Below are positions 23,640 to 33,220 of a DNA stretch of 64,000 nt, in pieces. The stretch lies in assembly GCF_030676415.1 (NCBI RefSeq), contig NZ_JAUUTW010000019.1, positions 46,473 through 110,472 on the forward strand, read 5' to 3'. This DNA comes from Peribacillus frigoritolerans. Lineage in GTDB: Bacteria > Bacillota > Bacilli > Bacillales > DSM-1321. How positions within the stretch are numbered: position 1 is the stretch's first letter; each line of letters begins with the position of its first letter. Below the pieces are notes generated by a model. It was not told the origin of the DNA and did no database searches. It saw only the letters and a list, made by a program, of their open reading frames with translations. Position numbers and translations under genes: made by a program.

Positions 23640-24983
23640 TCAATTGTCATTTTTATGACCGTCATTACTTGGAATGTCATTTTTGTTTAAAAATTTAATA
23701 ATTCCATTCACCAATCCAGGAGATAATGGCAGTTCAGGATTTGTATAGGTTGCTAAATTTCCCTTTCGATCTGCTGGGGCATCTTTCAATACATGATTCA
23801 TCTTTTCGAGTATAAGTAATTCAGAATCGCTTTTTTCCTTATGTAACGCTTTTGCGTTAGTTGCCGGCACTTGAATGTCTCTATTGCCGTTTACGATTAG
23901 AACAGGTATATTCAGTTCCTTTACTAATTCTATCGGGTTATATTTTATCCAAGAAATCATGTAAGGTTGAACAGAAGGGCGGAATACACTCTGCAAATCA
24001 GCACTGACAGTCTCGACTTGTTTTCCTTGTTTTAGCTTTGTCAATATATCTTTGGATTCCGCTAATATCGTCGGTGTCAGTTGCCCTTCAAGCTGTTTAA
24101 TGAGTACTTGGTCAATAGGTTCGCCTGCACCCGCTAATGATATGAATATGTCTGTTTCTGTTTTCTTTGCTGCTGCCATGCCAATTAAAGAGCCTTCGCT
24201 ATGGCCGATGATGCCGATTTTGGAAAAACGGCCATCCTTTTTGGCAAATTGAACCCAAGCAGCTGCATCATCAATATACTGTTCAAATCTCAGGTCCTCT
24301 TCTTTTCCTGCCAATTGCATATTTTCACCAATTCCGCGCTTATCATACCTAATGCTTGCGATCCCTTTTTCTGCAAGGCTTTCGGCTAACATTTTCAAAC
24401 TATTATTTTTTCCGGGATTTGCAATGGTGTTACCATCTTTATCGGTCGGACCGGAACCCGCAATTAAAATCATCACCGGAAAAGGCCCTTCATTTTTTGG
24501 TGTTTCTAAAAGGCCTTTAATGGTTCCGTTCTTTAAGTCGGCCTGCACGATTTCACCTGATTCTTTTTCTTCAACTGCCTGATCGGATTTCTTGACCAAT
24601 TCAAAGGGGAACTTTTGCCCTTTTTGAACAAATGTTCCTGAAATCTTTTTCTGATCTACTTTCCCATCAAACGTTATTTGCTGATTTTGGATTTTCATAT
24701 CAAAAAACAAGTCTGATTTACTTAACTTTACACTTGTTAAGGGGAATTCGTTCAACCCTTGTACAGGAATACTAATCGTTCCATCTTTCTTCGTAAAATG
24801 AACAATGATTGGAAGCGGTTGATTTGGAATCTTAATATCCCCCTCCCACCTGCCTTCAATAGCTTTCAAAGAGCTTACTTCCTTCGATTTCTCTTCCACC
24901 TGTACCGTGTCCTTTGTTCTGCAGCCTACCATTAATAAAAAAGCACTTACGATAATGCATATAATCGCAAAAGGTCTTTTCAT
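23640..24983 (-). CDS. Secreted lipoprotein alpha/beta hydrolase
   Basis: 447 residues. The signal peptide ends in MVGC (Cys21), so it is lipid-anchored outside. Residues about 40-135 form a beta-rich module (IEGRWEGDIKIPNQPLPI), followed by an alpha/beta hydrolase domain with GHSEGS (Ser262), Asp369 (GNRD) and His397 (MNH) as the probable triad and an oxyanion region IAGSGPTDKDGN. This layout matches Bacillus secreted esterase/peptidase-like hydrolases. Substrate unknown. It is monocistronic and closest in type to YpaH/BAAT-like hydrolases, but no precise name is justified. Confidence 0.83.
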   Translation of the reverse strand: MKRPFAIICIIVSAFLLMVGCRTKDTVQVEEKSKEVSSLKAIEGRWEGDIKIPNQPLPIIVHFTKKDGTISIPVQGLNEFPLTSVKLSKSDLFFDMKIQNQQITFDGKVDQKKISGTFVQKGQKFPFELVKKSDQAVEEKESGEIVQADLKNGTIKGLLETPKNEGPFPVMILIAGSGPTDKDGNTIANPGKNNSLKMLAESLAEKGIASIRYDKRGIGENMQLAGKEEDLRFEQYIDDAAAWVQFAKKDGRFSKIGIIGHSEGSLIGMAAAKKTETDIFISLAGAGEPIDQVLIKQLEGQLTPTILAESKDILTKLKQGKQVETVSADLQSVFRPSVQPYMISWIKYNPIELVKELNIPVLIVNGNRDIQVPATNAKALHKEKSDSELLILEKMNHVLKDAPADRKGNLATYTNPELPLSPGLVNGIIKFLNKNDIPSNDGHKNDN

Positions 24984-25296
24984 TTGAACAATTTCCTTTC
25001 TTTAAATAATTAGAGATAAAAAGATATTTTTTATTAGAACATGTAACGTGTTTTTTAGTTTCGGTCATTCATATCCGTCTTCATTATAAGTAATTTTTCG
25101 TATATAATTCCAGTATTTTCCCTTACGGTTGCGTTTATTTCTCCGTTGTATCTTTTTAAATATGGTGGTAATTGAGGCTGTACAGATGGGGTGTTTTTAA
25201 AAAAATATCGAAGAGACATTCAATCAGTCAGTCTTAATCGCGAGCGCTTAAGTCGGTGTTGTTTTCATGGTACCTTAGAATTATTTGAATCAAACA
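24984..25296. other. Intergenic region, no gene seen
   Basis: Upstream of the minus-strand hydrolase and of the Mg2+ leader promoter. AT-rich, no supported frame or clear repeat. Confidence 0.5.
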
Positions 25297-25325
25297 TTGA
25301 CATCTAAAAGAAACTCTTTTAGAGT
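25297..25325 (+). promoter_or_regulatory. Promoter of the mgtE leader
   Basis: TTGACA (25297-25302), 17-bp spacer, TAGAGT (25320-25325). Confidence 0.7.
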
Positions 25326-25334
25326 GGATGTGTA

Positions 25335-25497
25335 AATTAAATATCCTCGTTAGGTGAGGCTCCTGTGTAGGAGATACGCTACTGCCCAAAAATGTCGAAA
25401 GACGCCAATGGGTCAACAGAAACCATCGACATAAGGTGGTTTTTAATGTAGCTGGCTTTGTCCTATGCCACACAGTGCTAAAGCTCTACGAATGGAG
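25335..25497 (+). promoter_or_regulatory. Mg2+ riboswitch (M-box, ykoK leader)
   Basis: The M-box core is present nearly intact: CTCGTTAGGTGAGGCTCCTG, GGAGATACGCTACTGCCC, AAAGACGCCAATGGGTCAAC, CATCGACATAAGGTGG, TTGTCCTATGCCA and GTGCTAAAGCTCTACGA. By family knowledge, Mg2+ binding promotes termination, lowering expression of the transporter. It lies 300 bp upstream of mgtE. Confidence 0.95.
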
Positions 25498-25588
25498 GAA
25501 CTGGATTTTATGCTTGTATTTGTCATTCAGTCGTATACGACTTTTTGTATTTGTCATCCAGACAATGTACGCATATTTTACCGTATTT

Positions 25589-25628
25589 AACACCTTCATT
25601 TTGTTATGGAGGTGTTTTTATTTTTTTC
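25589..25628 (+). terminator. Riboswitch expression-platform terminator
   Basis: AACACCT/AGGTGTT stem with a 14-base loop and a long T-rich run, between the M-box and mgtE. Confidence 0.75.
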
Positions 25629-25794
25629 CTGGAGGTGAGAGGATAGTGGATAACTATTCACGACGACATACTCGAAGCTTGATGAGAATTGAATGAACAT
25701 AATGATTTTGGAAGGGGAATAATAATATTTTTTTTACTCTTATATATTTAAGGGGAATATTTTTTGGCTCCCCTAAAAAGGAGTGAGTGACGAA

Positions 25795-27153
25795 ATGATA
25801 AAAGTCCTGACGGAAGATCAAATAACTTTACAAATCATAAAAGTTTTAAAAGAAGGAAAAAAGAAAGAATTTCAAGCAATATTAGAAGAACTCCAACCAT
25901 ATGACATTGCTCGAATTTTTGAGGGGCTCCCAGAAAAACACCATACACGCTTCTTGTTGTTCCTTGATTCAGAACAAATCGCCGAACTGATTCAAGAAGT
26001 TGAAAAAGTACATCAATTAAAAATCCTTAGTAAATTAGGAATAGAGAAATCCGGCCATGTAATGGATTTAATGGATAATGATGATCTAGCTTCATTATTA
26101 GAGGACCTATCCCCTGGAAAAATCGAAGAACTTCTTTCAGGCATGAAACAAGAAGAATCAAAAATCGTTCAAAATATCATGAATTATCCCCCTGAAACGG
26201 CCGGGCGAATAATGACAAACCGTTTTGTATGGATCCCCCAACATTATACGGTTCGTGAATCAGTTGAAAAACTGAAAATTTTTGCGGAGTTTTCGGAAAC
26301 GATCAACTATCTTTATGTCATAGATAATGATAAAAAATTAGTAGGTGTTGTCTCATATCGGGATTTAATAATAAATGATGAATCTGAAAAAATTCAAGAT
26401 ATTATGTATAGCCGGGTTATCTCCGTATCTGCTTATGAAGACCAAGAAGAGGTAGCTCGTGTTATTGAGCGATATGATTTTTTAGCAATTCCTGTAGTTG
26501 AAAAAAATAATGAGTTATTAGGAATAGTAACCGTTGATGATATTATTGATGTTGTCATTAAGGAAGCGAATGAAGATATTGAAAAATTATCGGCATCCGG
26601 TAAAGCTATAGACTTTGACACGAAGGCGCACGTAGCCGCATATCGTCGGCTCCCATGGCTTATTTTACTTTTATTTATCGGATTAGTGTCTGGAACTATT
26701 ATAAGCGGTTTTGAAGAAACATTGTCCAAAGTTGTTGCACTTGCTTTCTTTATGCCGATGATCGCAGGGATGACTGGAAATACAGGTACTCAATCTTTAG
26801 CTGTTGTTGTAAGAGGCCTAATCACTAGTGATACGGATAAAGGAGTCGTTACCAGACTTATTATACGGGAACTGAAAGTTGGATTGATAATAGGTATTAC
26901 CTGTGGAATATTAATTTCCATCATAGCTTATGTTTGGCAGGGAAATCCCGTTCTGGGATTAGTGGTTGGAAGTTCGTTAGTGATGACCCTAATTATCGGG
27001 ACTTTAGCTGGGACCATTATTCCTTTGATATTATATAAATTCAACATCGATCCTGCAGTTGCTTCTGGTCCGCTAATTACAACACTAAATGATATACTCT
27101 CGTTACTTATTTACTTTGGAATTGCAACAATGTTTATTTCAAAATTGATGTAG
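25795..27153 (+). CDS. mgtE: Magnesium transporter MgtE
   Basis: 452 residues. It has the N-terminal MgtE_N superhelical domain (about 15-125), two CBS domains (about 130-260; MTNRFVWIPQHYTVRESVEK, VVSYRDLI, IVTVDDIIDVV), a connecting helix and five membrane helices. These carry the pore motif AGMTGNTGTQSLAVVVRG. It imports Mg2+ as a gated homodimer. The ATG at 25795 follows AAAGGAG by 11 bases; a GTG at 25783 lies within that site. Transcription is governed by the upstream M-box. Confidence 0.95.
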   Translation: MIKVLTEDQITLQIIKVLKEGKKKEFQAILEELQPYDIARIFEGLPEKHHTRFLLFLDSEQIAELIQEVEKVHQLKILSKLGIEKSGHVMDLMDNDDLASLLEDLSPGKIEELLSGMKQEESKIVQNIMNYPPETAGRIMTNRFVWIPQHYTVRESVEKLKIFAEFSETINYLYVIDNDKKLVGVVSYRDLIINDESEKIQDIMYSRVISVSAYEDQEEVARVIERYDFLAIPVVEKNNELLGIVTVDDIIDVVIKEANEDIEKLSASGKAIDFDTKAHVAAYRRLPWLILLLFIGLVSGTIISGFEETLSKVVALAFFMPMIAGMTGNTGTQSLAVVVRGLITSDTDKGVVTRLIIRELKVGLIIGITCGILISIIAYVWQGNPVLGLVVGSSLVMTLIIGTLAGTIIPLILYKFNIDPAVASGPLITTLNDILSLLIYFGIATMFISKLM

Positions 27154-27320
27154 ACTATCCATTAAACCAAGTTCACATATGTTTGCAAAGTTTTTTCAAG
27201 GGCGAACATAGTCTTAATGATTGCGGTACAAATTGTCCACGCTGATGTTTTAAATCGGTGAAAGTGCGGAGCTTGATCATCTGCCAAGCAGGCCAATAAA
27301 AATAGTGCATTTCAAGCTGC

Positions 27321-27353
27321 GGCCTTTTCCCGGTATCCAATCGGGGAAAGGCC
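27321..27353 (+). repeat. Hairpin repeat GGCCTTT...AAAGGCC, copy 1
   Basis: GGCCTTTTCCCGG-TATCCAAT-CGGGGAAAGGCC. A related hairpin is at 28648-28680, so the pair flanks the oxidoreductase gene in direct orientation. Remaining bases 27154-27552 hold no gene. Confidence 0.65.
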
Positions 27354-27552
27354 GTTAAATTTTTCTAGGAAGCGAACCGTATATTGAAATGAAAAATATG
27401 GGACATAATAGGTCGTAGCAAGTTTAGGGTTTTCAGGAAAGGCTACATAAAGAGTGTTGTGGAAGCAATAGCCAATCATATTTTTTGACCTATGAACTTC
27501 ATCAGTGATACGCTTCTTTTCGAAATTACGTATTCAAAACCAAGGAGGAACA

Positions 27553-28584
27553 ATGATGACACAAACCAAACAACAAATAATCACCCTGGCAAATCGTCCA
27601 AAAGGTATGCCTTCGAAAGGGGATTTTAACTTTGTTGAGAGTGAAGTTCCCACACCAAAGGATAATGAAATTTTAGTACGTACACTCTATTTATCTGTCG
27701 ATCCATACATGCGTGGCAGAATGCAAGATACTAAATCATATATTGCTCCATTTGAATTGAATAAGGTTATCACGGGTGGCGTTGTTGCTGAAGTGGTTGA
27801 GTCCAAATCGAATTCCTTTAAACAAGGGGATGTCGTTGTTGGGAATATCGACTGGGCAGAATACACAGTTGTGACCGAAAAGGAAATCCGCGTGATTGAT
27901 CCCAAGGTGGCTCCGGTCACAACTCATTTAGGGATTCTTGGAATGACCGGTTTAACTGCTTACTTTGGCTTGCTTGATATTGGTAAACCTCAAGAAGGTG
28001 AAACTGTAGTGGTTTCAGGAGCGGCTGGAGCAGTTGGTTCAGTAGTCGGACAAATTGCTAAGATTAAAGGTGCGAAGGTTGTTGGCATCGCTGGTTCAGA
28101 TGAAAAACTTGAGTATTTAACGAAAGAGCTCGGATTTGATGGAGCCGTAAATTATAAAAGTGATAGTTTTGCGGCAGATTTAGCTAATGCTGTTCCCGAT
28201 GGAGTCGATGTTTATTTCGATAATGTGGGCGGCGAGGTGTCCGATGCTGTTTTCACACTTTTGAATGCGAATGCCCGAATACCATTATGCGGAGCGATTT
28301 CCTCGTATAATGCAGAAGGAAAAGATCTAGGACCGCGTCTGCAATCGGCGATGATCAAAACGAGTGCACTAATGAAAGGTTTCACAGTAGGAAATTATGC
28401 CTCTAGATTCCAAGAGGGTGCTATGGATTTAGGTAAGTGGCTTCAAGAAGGAAAGCTGAAGTATGAGGAAACGATTATTGAAGGGTTCGAAAACACACCT
28501 GATGCATTTTTAGGGTTGTTTAAAGGAACGAACCTCGGTAAACAACTTGTAAAAGTTGCGGAACCTGAATTTGCTCAACTATAA
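27553..28584 (+). CDS. yfmJ: NADP-dependent oxidoreductase, CurA/YfmJ type
   Basis: 343 residues. It is a zinc-independent medium-chain reductase/dehydrogenase: the N-terminal substrate domain has LYLSVDPYMRGRM, the NADP-binding Rossmann motif is VVSGAAGAVGSVVGQIAK (about residues 150-167), then YFDNVGGEVSDAV. Members reduce the double bond of alpha,beta-unsaturated carbonyls (prostaglandin reductase/curcumin reductase group). AGGAGG precedes ATGATG at 27553. It is monocistronic. Confidence 0.88.
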   Translation: MMTQTKQQIITLANRPKGMPSKGDFNFVESEVPTPKDNEILVRTLYLSVDPYMRGRMQDTKSYIAPFELNKVITGGVVAEVVESKSNSFKQGDVVVGNIDWAEYTVVTEKEIRVIDPKVAPVTTHLGILGMTGLTAYFGLLDIGKPQEGETVVVSGAAGAVGSVVGQIAKIKGAKVVGIAGSDEKLEYLTKELGFDGAVNYKSDSFAADLANAVPDGVDVYFDNVGGEVSDAVFTLLNANARIPLCGAISSYNAEGKDLGPRLQSAMIKTSALMKGFTVGNYASRFQEGAMDLGKWLQEGKLKYEETIIEGFENTPDAFLGLFKGTNLGKQLVKVAEPEFAQL

Positions 28585-28647
28585 GTTTTATGGAATAAGC
28601 TGAGGAAGGTCCTTTGTTGTGATTTTTATGCAGCTTATTATAAAAGC

Positions 28648-28680
28648 GGCCTTTTTTCGATATTCAATCGGGGAAAGGCC
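28648..28680 (+). repeat. Hairpin repeat GGCCTTT...AAAGGCC, copy 2
   Basis: GGCCTTTTTTCGATATTCAA then TCGGGGAAAGGCC. It lies 63 bp after yfmJ and could terminate it. Confidence 0.65.
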
Positions 28681-28713
28681 ATTTTCCTTTTCATAAAAAG
28701 ATATAATCCCAGA

Positions 28714-28752
28714 CTGTAGACAAACTCGATGAAAATCGAAGTTTGTCTACAG
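28714..28752. repeat. Dispersed hairpin CTGTAGACAAAC, copy 1
   Basis: CTGTAGACAAACTCGAT pairs with ATCGAAGTTTGTCTACAG around GAAA. A second copy at 52733-52771 has a G for A on one arm and C for T on the other, a compensatory change. Confidence 0.7.
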
Positions 28753-28966
28753 TTCTTTAAGGGTTTATACAGTCCTCTTCCGAATCTCTGAAATTAGATG
28801 CGATACATACGACATTTAAACAGGCTTTTGAAATAAAAAAGAATCCATTTTCTTCTCAATCATTTGATAGCCAAAACGATTCGTAGCAAGGGGCAGTTAT
28901 TATTGATGGCGTTCTCTGAAAAAAGATAATGACCTTGTAATTGATGAAAGCAGCGAAAGGAACAAA

Positions 28967-29300
28967 ATGCAAACAAATATGGTGAATCTATTAACCGTCT
29001 ACAGTGCATCCCTTGGTGAGATATTCAAAAACAAGGCTAGATTGGAATCTCTTTGGCCCGTTATATTTTCGATAGAACAGTTGGGCTATTATCTAATGCC
29101 AGCTTGCCTGAACGGCCAGTCCTATCAGAGAGAAAGCTCGCTCATTGCTGTATGTATTCAAAACCATGGCGATAGCGGCAGATAAAGGTCGATCACATAC
29201 TAATAAAGAAGTGCCTGAAATTGAAGGATATTCAAAAATCCGCCAGGAAATTTTGGACCTTCAAGAAGCGTTTCAGTTTTGCGGAGAAGCAACTGGCTAA
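28967..29300 (+). pseudogene. Frameshifted remnant, unidentified
   Basis: The first part reads VNLLTVYSASLGEIFKNKAR then WPVIFSIEQLGYYLMPACLN. The continuation KTMAIAADKGRSHTNKEVPE and RQEILDLQEAFQF is in a different frame up to TAA 29300. The layout recalls the C-terminal part of FUSC/aromatic-acid-exporter-like proteins, but the match is weak. Confidence 0.45.
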
Positions 29301-29466
29301 TCAATCTATTGATTCTAATAAGGGAGTTCATATTTGACTCCCATTCATTTTTTGGGTAATTTCATCGCCTCTGTTAATAGGGTGAAATTGGCAGGATTAT
29401 AGAAAAGTCTGTAAAAATGCCGGTTTTCATTATAAAATGTACTTACAAACAGAAAGGTGATGAACC

Positions 29467-29880
29467 ATGTCAAACGTTGCTAAATTTCGTGATTTTTTAA
29501 CTAGTGAGAAAATCTATATGAATGAGTTGAATGAAGATGGCACCACCTTTTTTAGAGCTGAACAAAAGTTAAAGGACGGGTGGAAGGTCCTTTTAGTATT
29601 TGCTTTCAATCAAGATGAAAATGTAGCGGACTTATTTTGCTTTAATGTCGCCGAATTGAAGAACCCTGAAAAGAAACAGGATGTACATACACTGCTGAAT
29701 GAATATAATGCTAATTTTAGGTATTCCAAGCTGTATGAGGAAAATGGGACCATTTCCATTCGGTATTCATACTCCATTGAGGGGGATATCGTACCGGATC
29801 TGGCGTTCAGGAAGTTAATCATGCTGCTTGAAACGGCACAGCAGGTTTATCCGCGGTTAATGGAAGTCATTTGGTCTTAA
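29467..29880 (+). CDS. YbjN-like protein
   Basis: 137 residues, soluble. The alpha/beta pattern with the segment LLNEYNANFRYSKLYEENGT and the strand ISIRYSYSIEGDI resembles the YbjN / type III secretion-chaperone-like fold. Function is unknown in this group. GAAAGGTGATG precedes the ATG by a few bases. Monocistronic. Confidence 0.6.
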   Translation: MSNVAKFRDFLTSEKIYMNELNEDGTTFFRAEQKLKDGWKVLLVFAFNQDENVADLFCFNVAELKNPEKKQDVHTLLNEYNANFRYSKLYEENGTISIRYSYSIEGDIVPDLAFRKLIMLLETAQQVYPRLMEVIWS

Positions 29881-30069
29881 ATCAGCATATGGGATGAAAA
29901 GTTCTCTGAATCAGGGGACTTTTTAACATTTTTACTAGAGTAAATGAATCTATTAACTTTACAATAGGCTAATTATTAATTTTTTTTAAAAGAACTATTG
30001 CAATTTCTCACATTAAACTATATAATTAATTTTGTTGATTGGTAATTCGACAAACTTCTACAAGAATAT

Positions 30070-30143
30070 GCGGGTGTAGTTTAGTGGTAAAACCTCAGCC
30101 TTCCAAGCTGATGATGAGGGTTCGATTCCCTTCACCCGCTCCA
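30070..30143 (+). tRNA. tRNA-Gly (anticodon TCC)
   Basis: Acceptor GCGGGTG pairs with CACCCGC. The D arm contains TTTAGTGGTAAAAC, the anticodon loop is CTTCCAA (TCC at 34-36, reading GGA), the T loop is GGTTCGATTCCC, and CCA is encoded at 30141-30143. Confidence 0.95.
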
Positions 30144-30690
30144 ATACATACTCATAACGTAGGGTTTCGTTACCTGGAGAACGAAGCTTTGCGTTTAAAT
30201 ATTATTACAAGAATTCTACTGTTTACAGTGGGATTTTTTTATTGTCCAAATTGCCTGCATTTTATTGAAGCGGTAATACCGTATATCATACCAAAAACCG
30301 GAGTTTTCTATTTTTTGATTATCCTCCATCCGAAAGAGTGGGGATTTCGATGCAGCACAAACTTGTTCAATGTGATTAACTGCGTTAGTAGAATCAGTTT
30401 GAATGAGTGTGTGCTTTTTTTTTGTCCAAACTGGCAAGTTGTGTAGTTGAAGTCTGTTTAGCGACTGTTAATGGGGAAGAGCAAGGCGTGCCAGGCTATA
30501 TAATCATTGTTATGGTTGCAGTTTGGCGACAAAAAGGGATTGGGAGTCCGAATAGTGAGGTGTAGGTCGAAAAAAAGTGCTCCGGCTGAAATCAGCTGAA
30601 ACGTTTTTCTGGGAAAAAATTGTAGAATGGACTCATCCCGAACCAAGTTTAGGACTAGGTGATCCTTGATGTTTTTTACTGTAATCCTTA
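30144..30690. other. Intergenic region, no gene seen
   Basis: A frame that begins within the tRNA and runs to 30446 has no ribosome site and unbalanced composition. Nothing else is supported here. Confidence 0.5.
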
Positions 30691-30696
30691 ATGGAT

Positions 30697-30807
30697 GGAA
30701 GAAATTTACGACACTCCTGCCGAATAACTGGCTAGCCGAGACCCCACAGGCGCTTGCGCCGAGGAGGCTTGGCAGACAGTCGGCGGAAAGGGAGCGGATT
30801 TCTGAAA
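30697..30807 (+). repeat. GC-rich dispersed element, copy 1
   Basis: A GC-rich island within AT-rich DNA reads GACACTCCTGCCGAATAACT, CCGAGACCCCACAGGCGCTT, GCAGACAGTCGGCGGAAAGG and ends CGGATTTCTGAAAT. A homologous copy lies inverted at 52347-52461. It is non-coding and folds into several short stems. Confidence 0.78.
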
Positions 30808-31115
30808 TAAGCAACTTTTATTAATTTTATTAATTTGACTACAGTCTGTAACCAGTTCGCTTCTTATAATAGAAACAAATCAAAGTGATTATAAATATTA
30901 TTTGTCATGTGCACTTACCCAAGCTTGTAGTATTGATAAAGAGAGTTGAATATCCTTCATGCTCTTAAATTCCAGGAATCATTTTATCGCCTTTTTTCAG
31001 GGGATGGATCGATCGGTTGAATAAAAGGATACCAGCGCACTTTTTTTATTAATTGGAAAAATCATAAAAAGACCCCTTCCGATTGTGGAAAGGATTTATT
31101 TCCGTTCAACTTTAA

Positions 31116-31784
31116 TTATCCTTCTACAATCGAGTAAGTCCCTTCACCACCGTGGATTTCAAGGAACATGTCCATCAGGGATTTCGTTAACTGATCTGCT
31201 TCCGTGATTGGAGTATTGGGTTGTAAATAAATGATTTGGATGGCTTTTTTCGTTTCTTCGGTGACTTTCGTGCGTTCTGAATCAACGTAAGGACTTCCGA
31301 ATGCACCATCATGATCGGCTGATGTAATCATATTTTCCATGGAATTCAAGCGGCCGTTTAAACCGTCATAACCATCTGACCCCTCGCCGATCTTAATCGA
31401 GATGTCTCCTGATAATTTTTCCGCATCATAAATGCCGATCGGAACTTCATATAATAGCGAGAAGAAGTTATTCAAATCGATGGCTGAATGGATAGGTGTC
31501 AAGTAATTCTGTTTTTTTACGCGGCGGTAAAGGGCTTCCACGGAGGGGCGATACCGTGACGGGTTTGTTCCTGCAGCCTTGAAAATCTCCCGCCACACTT
31601 TAATGCCGGAAAAGTCGGTCAATTCCTTTTCTTCAAGGTCGAAGAAAAGAGCTTCCTGAAATAGTTGAAGTCTTCCTTTCACCATTTGCGGGGAGGGACC
31701 TACTTCGATGTTTTCGTATGTAATGATCCCAACTTTGAATTCAGGGATTTTACTGCTAAGATTAGCTGATACGGTAATTTCCAA
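31116..31784 (-). CDS. B3/4 (PheT editing-like) domain protein
   Basis: 222 residues from TTG 31784, which has GGAGGTGA 5 bases upstream. The protein shows the B3_4 fold of the phenylalanyl-tRNA synthetase beta subunit: NPSRYRPSVEALYRRVKKQN, IHSAIDLNNFFSLLYEVPIG and a C-terminal VTEETKKAIQIIYLQP segment. Free-standing B3/4 proteins are thought to hydrolyse misacylated tRNA or related esters; direct evidence is limited. It is convergent with nothing and sits upstream of queG on the opposite strand. Confidence 0.8.
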   Translation of the reverse strand: MEITVSANLSSKIPEFKVGIITYENIEVGPSPQMVKGRLQLFQEALFFDLEEKELTDFSGIKVWREIFKAAGTNPSRYRPSVEALYRRVKKQNYLTPIHSAIDLNNFFSLLYEVPIGIYDAEKLSGDISIKIGEGSDGYDGLNGRLNSMENMITSADHDGAFGSPYVDSERTKVTEETKKAIQIIYLQPNTPITEADQLTKSLMDMFLEIHGGEGTYSIVEG

Positions 31785-31889
31785 CCGTTTCACCTCCAAA
31801 AATGATTGCAATTAGTTTATCATAGATAGCAATGGTTTGAAATGGATTCAAGCTTCAATGGGAATACTGAATGAACGTAGGTGATAAAT

Positions 31890-33029
31890 ATGGATATGAA
31901 CTTATTCAAGCAAGAAGTGATTTTATATAGTAAGGAAATCGGCATCGATAAAATCGGCTTTACAACGGCTACGGCTTTTACCGAATTGAAAGGGCGGCTG
32001 ATACGTCAACAGGAACTGGATTATCAGTCAGGGTTTGAAGAAGCCGATATAGAAAAAAGGGTAAGGCCTGAATTGATATTCGATAAACCGCAATCCATCA
32101 TTTCGATTGCGCTTGCTTATCCTTCGAAATTGAAGGATGCTCCGCAAAGTAAAAAAAGTGAGCGCCGCGGGATCTTTTGCCGGGCTTCTTGGGGAACGGA
32201 TTATCATACCGTTCTTCGTAATAAATTGCAGCTGCTTGAGGATTTTATTAAAGATAAAGTACCAGGGGCAGTGACGAAATCCATGGTTGATACGGGCGAA
32301 TTATCAGATAGGGCAGTGGCTGAGCGTGCAGGAATTGGCTGGAGTGCAAAAAACAGTATGATCATCACTCCGGAATTCGGGTCTTATGTATATTTGGGAG
32401 ACATGATTACCAACCTGCCATTTGAACCGGATCAACCCATGGAAGATCAATGCGGGACATGCAATAAATGTGTCGATGTTTGCCCGACTGGTGCGCTCGT
32501 TCAAGGCGGGCAGCTAAATTCCAAGCGTTGCATTGCGTTCTTAACGCAGACAAAAGGTTTCCTTCCGGATGAGTTCAGGACGAAAATAGGTAATCGTTTG
32601 TATGGGTGTGATACATGTCAGACCGTTTGTCCGAAAAACAAAGGAATGGATTTTCATTTTCATGAAGAAATGGAACCCGACCCCGAGCTGGCGAAACCGC
32701 TGTTGAAACCCCTGCTTACGATTTCAAATCGGGACTTCAAAGAAACATACGGCCATGTATCTGGCTCTTGGCGCGGTAAAAAACCAATCCAACGAAATGC
32801 CATTTTAGCATTGGCCCACTTCAAAGATGAAACGGCATTGCCCCAATTGATCCAGGTCATGAGGGATGATCCGCGACCCGTCATCCGGGGGACGGCGGCC
32901 TGGGCAGTTGGGAAAATTGGCCGGGAGCAGGCCGTTCCCATTCTGGAAGAAGCACGAATGAAGGAAACGGATGAAGAGGTACTGGCGGAAATTGAGAAAG
33001 GACTGCAGTTTACCTTGGAAACAAAATGA
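31890..33029 (+). CDS. queG: Epoxyqueuosine reductase QueG
   Basis: 379 residues. QueG catalyses the last step of queuosine synthesis in tRNA, reducing epoxyqueuosine with cobalamin and two [4Fe-4S] clusters. The ferredoxin-like motifs CGTCNKCVDVCPTGAL and CDTCQTVCP are visible (about residues 190-250), as is the ERAGIGWSAKNSMIIT segment of the catalytic part. The C-terminus (about 305-375) has HEAT-like repeats (RPVIRGTAAWAVGKIG). The start is the ATG following AGGTGAT. It heads the conserved Bacillus order queG-yhbB-trmL. Confidence 0.95.
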   Translation: MDMNLFKQEVILYSKEIGIDKIGFTTATAFTELKGRLIRQQELDYQSGFEEADIEKRVRPELIFDKPQSIISIALAYPSKLKDAPQSKKSERRGIFCRASWGTDYHTVLRNKLQLLEDFIKDKVPGAVTKSMVDTGELSDRAVAERAGIGWSAKNSMIITPEFGSYVYLGDMITNLPFEPDQPMEDQCGTCNKCVDVCPTGALVQGGQLNSKRCIAFLTQTKGFLPDEFRTKIGNRLYGCDTCQTVCPKNKGMDFHFHEEMEPDPELAKPLLKPLLTISNRDFKETYGHVSGSWRGKKPIQRNAILALAHFKDETALPQLIQVMRDDPRPVIRGTAAWAVGKIGREQAVPILEEARMKETDEEVLAEIEKGLQFTLETK

Positions 33030-33042
33030 TAACTAAAATGCA

Positions 33043-33078
33043 GCCGCCTCGTAAATATAAACGGGGCGGCTTTTTTGC
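33043..33078 (+). terminator. Terminator after queG
   Basis: GCCGCCTCG pairs with CGGGGCGGC, followed by TTTTTT. Confidence 0.85.
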
Positions 33079-33220
33079 TTAAGATATTCCGGTACCTTTA
33101 AGGAAAACCTTTAAAAAAAGTTTCATTATAGTTATAGGATTGAAACTCCCGATTTATGAAGTTGTGTTTTTGTCCATGCCCTTATACATACACATTAGCA
33201 TAGATGGTAAGAAGGAGGGC

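Noticed and set aside
1..25000. Integrated prophage or ICE
   Set aside because: No capsid, portal, terminase, integrase, relaxase or T4SS genes are visible despite the mosaic appearance.
25436..25696. 86-codon frame
   Set aside because: It overlaps the Mg2+ riboswitch and its terminator.
30039..30446. 135-codon frame
   Set aside because: It contains the whole tRNA-Gly and lacks a ribosome site.
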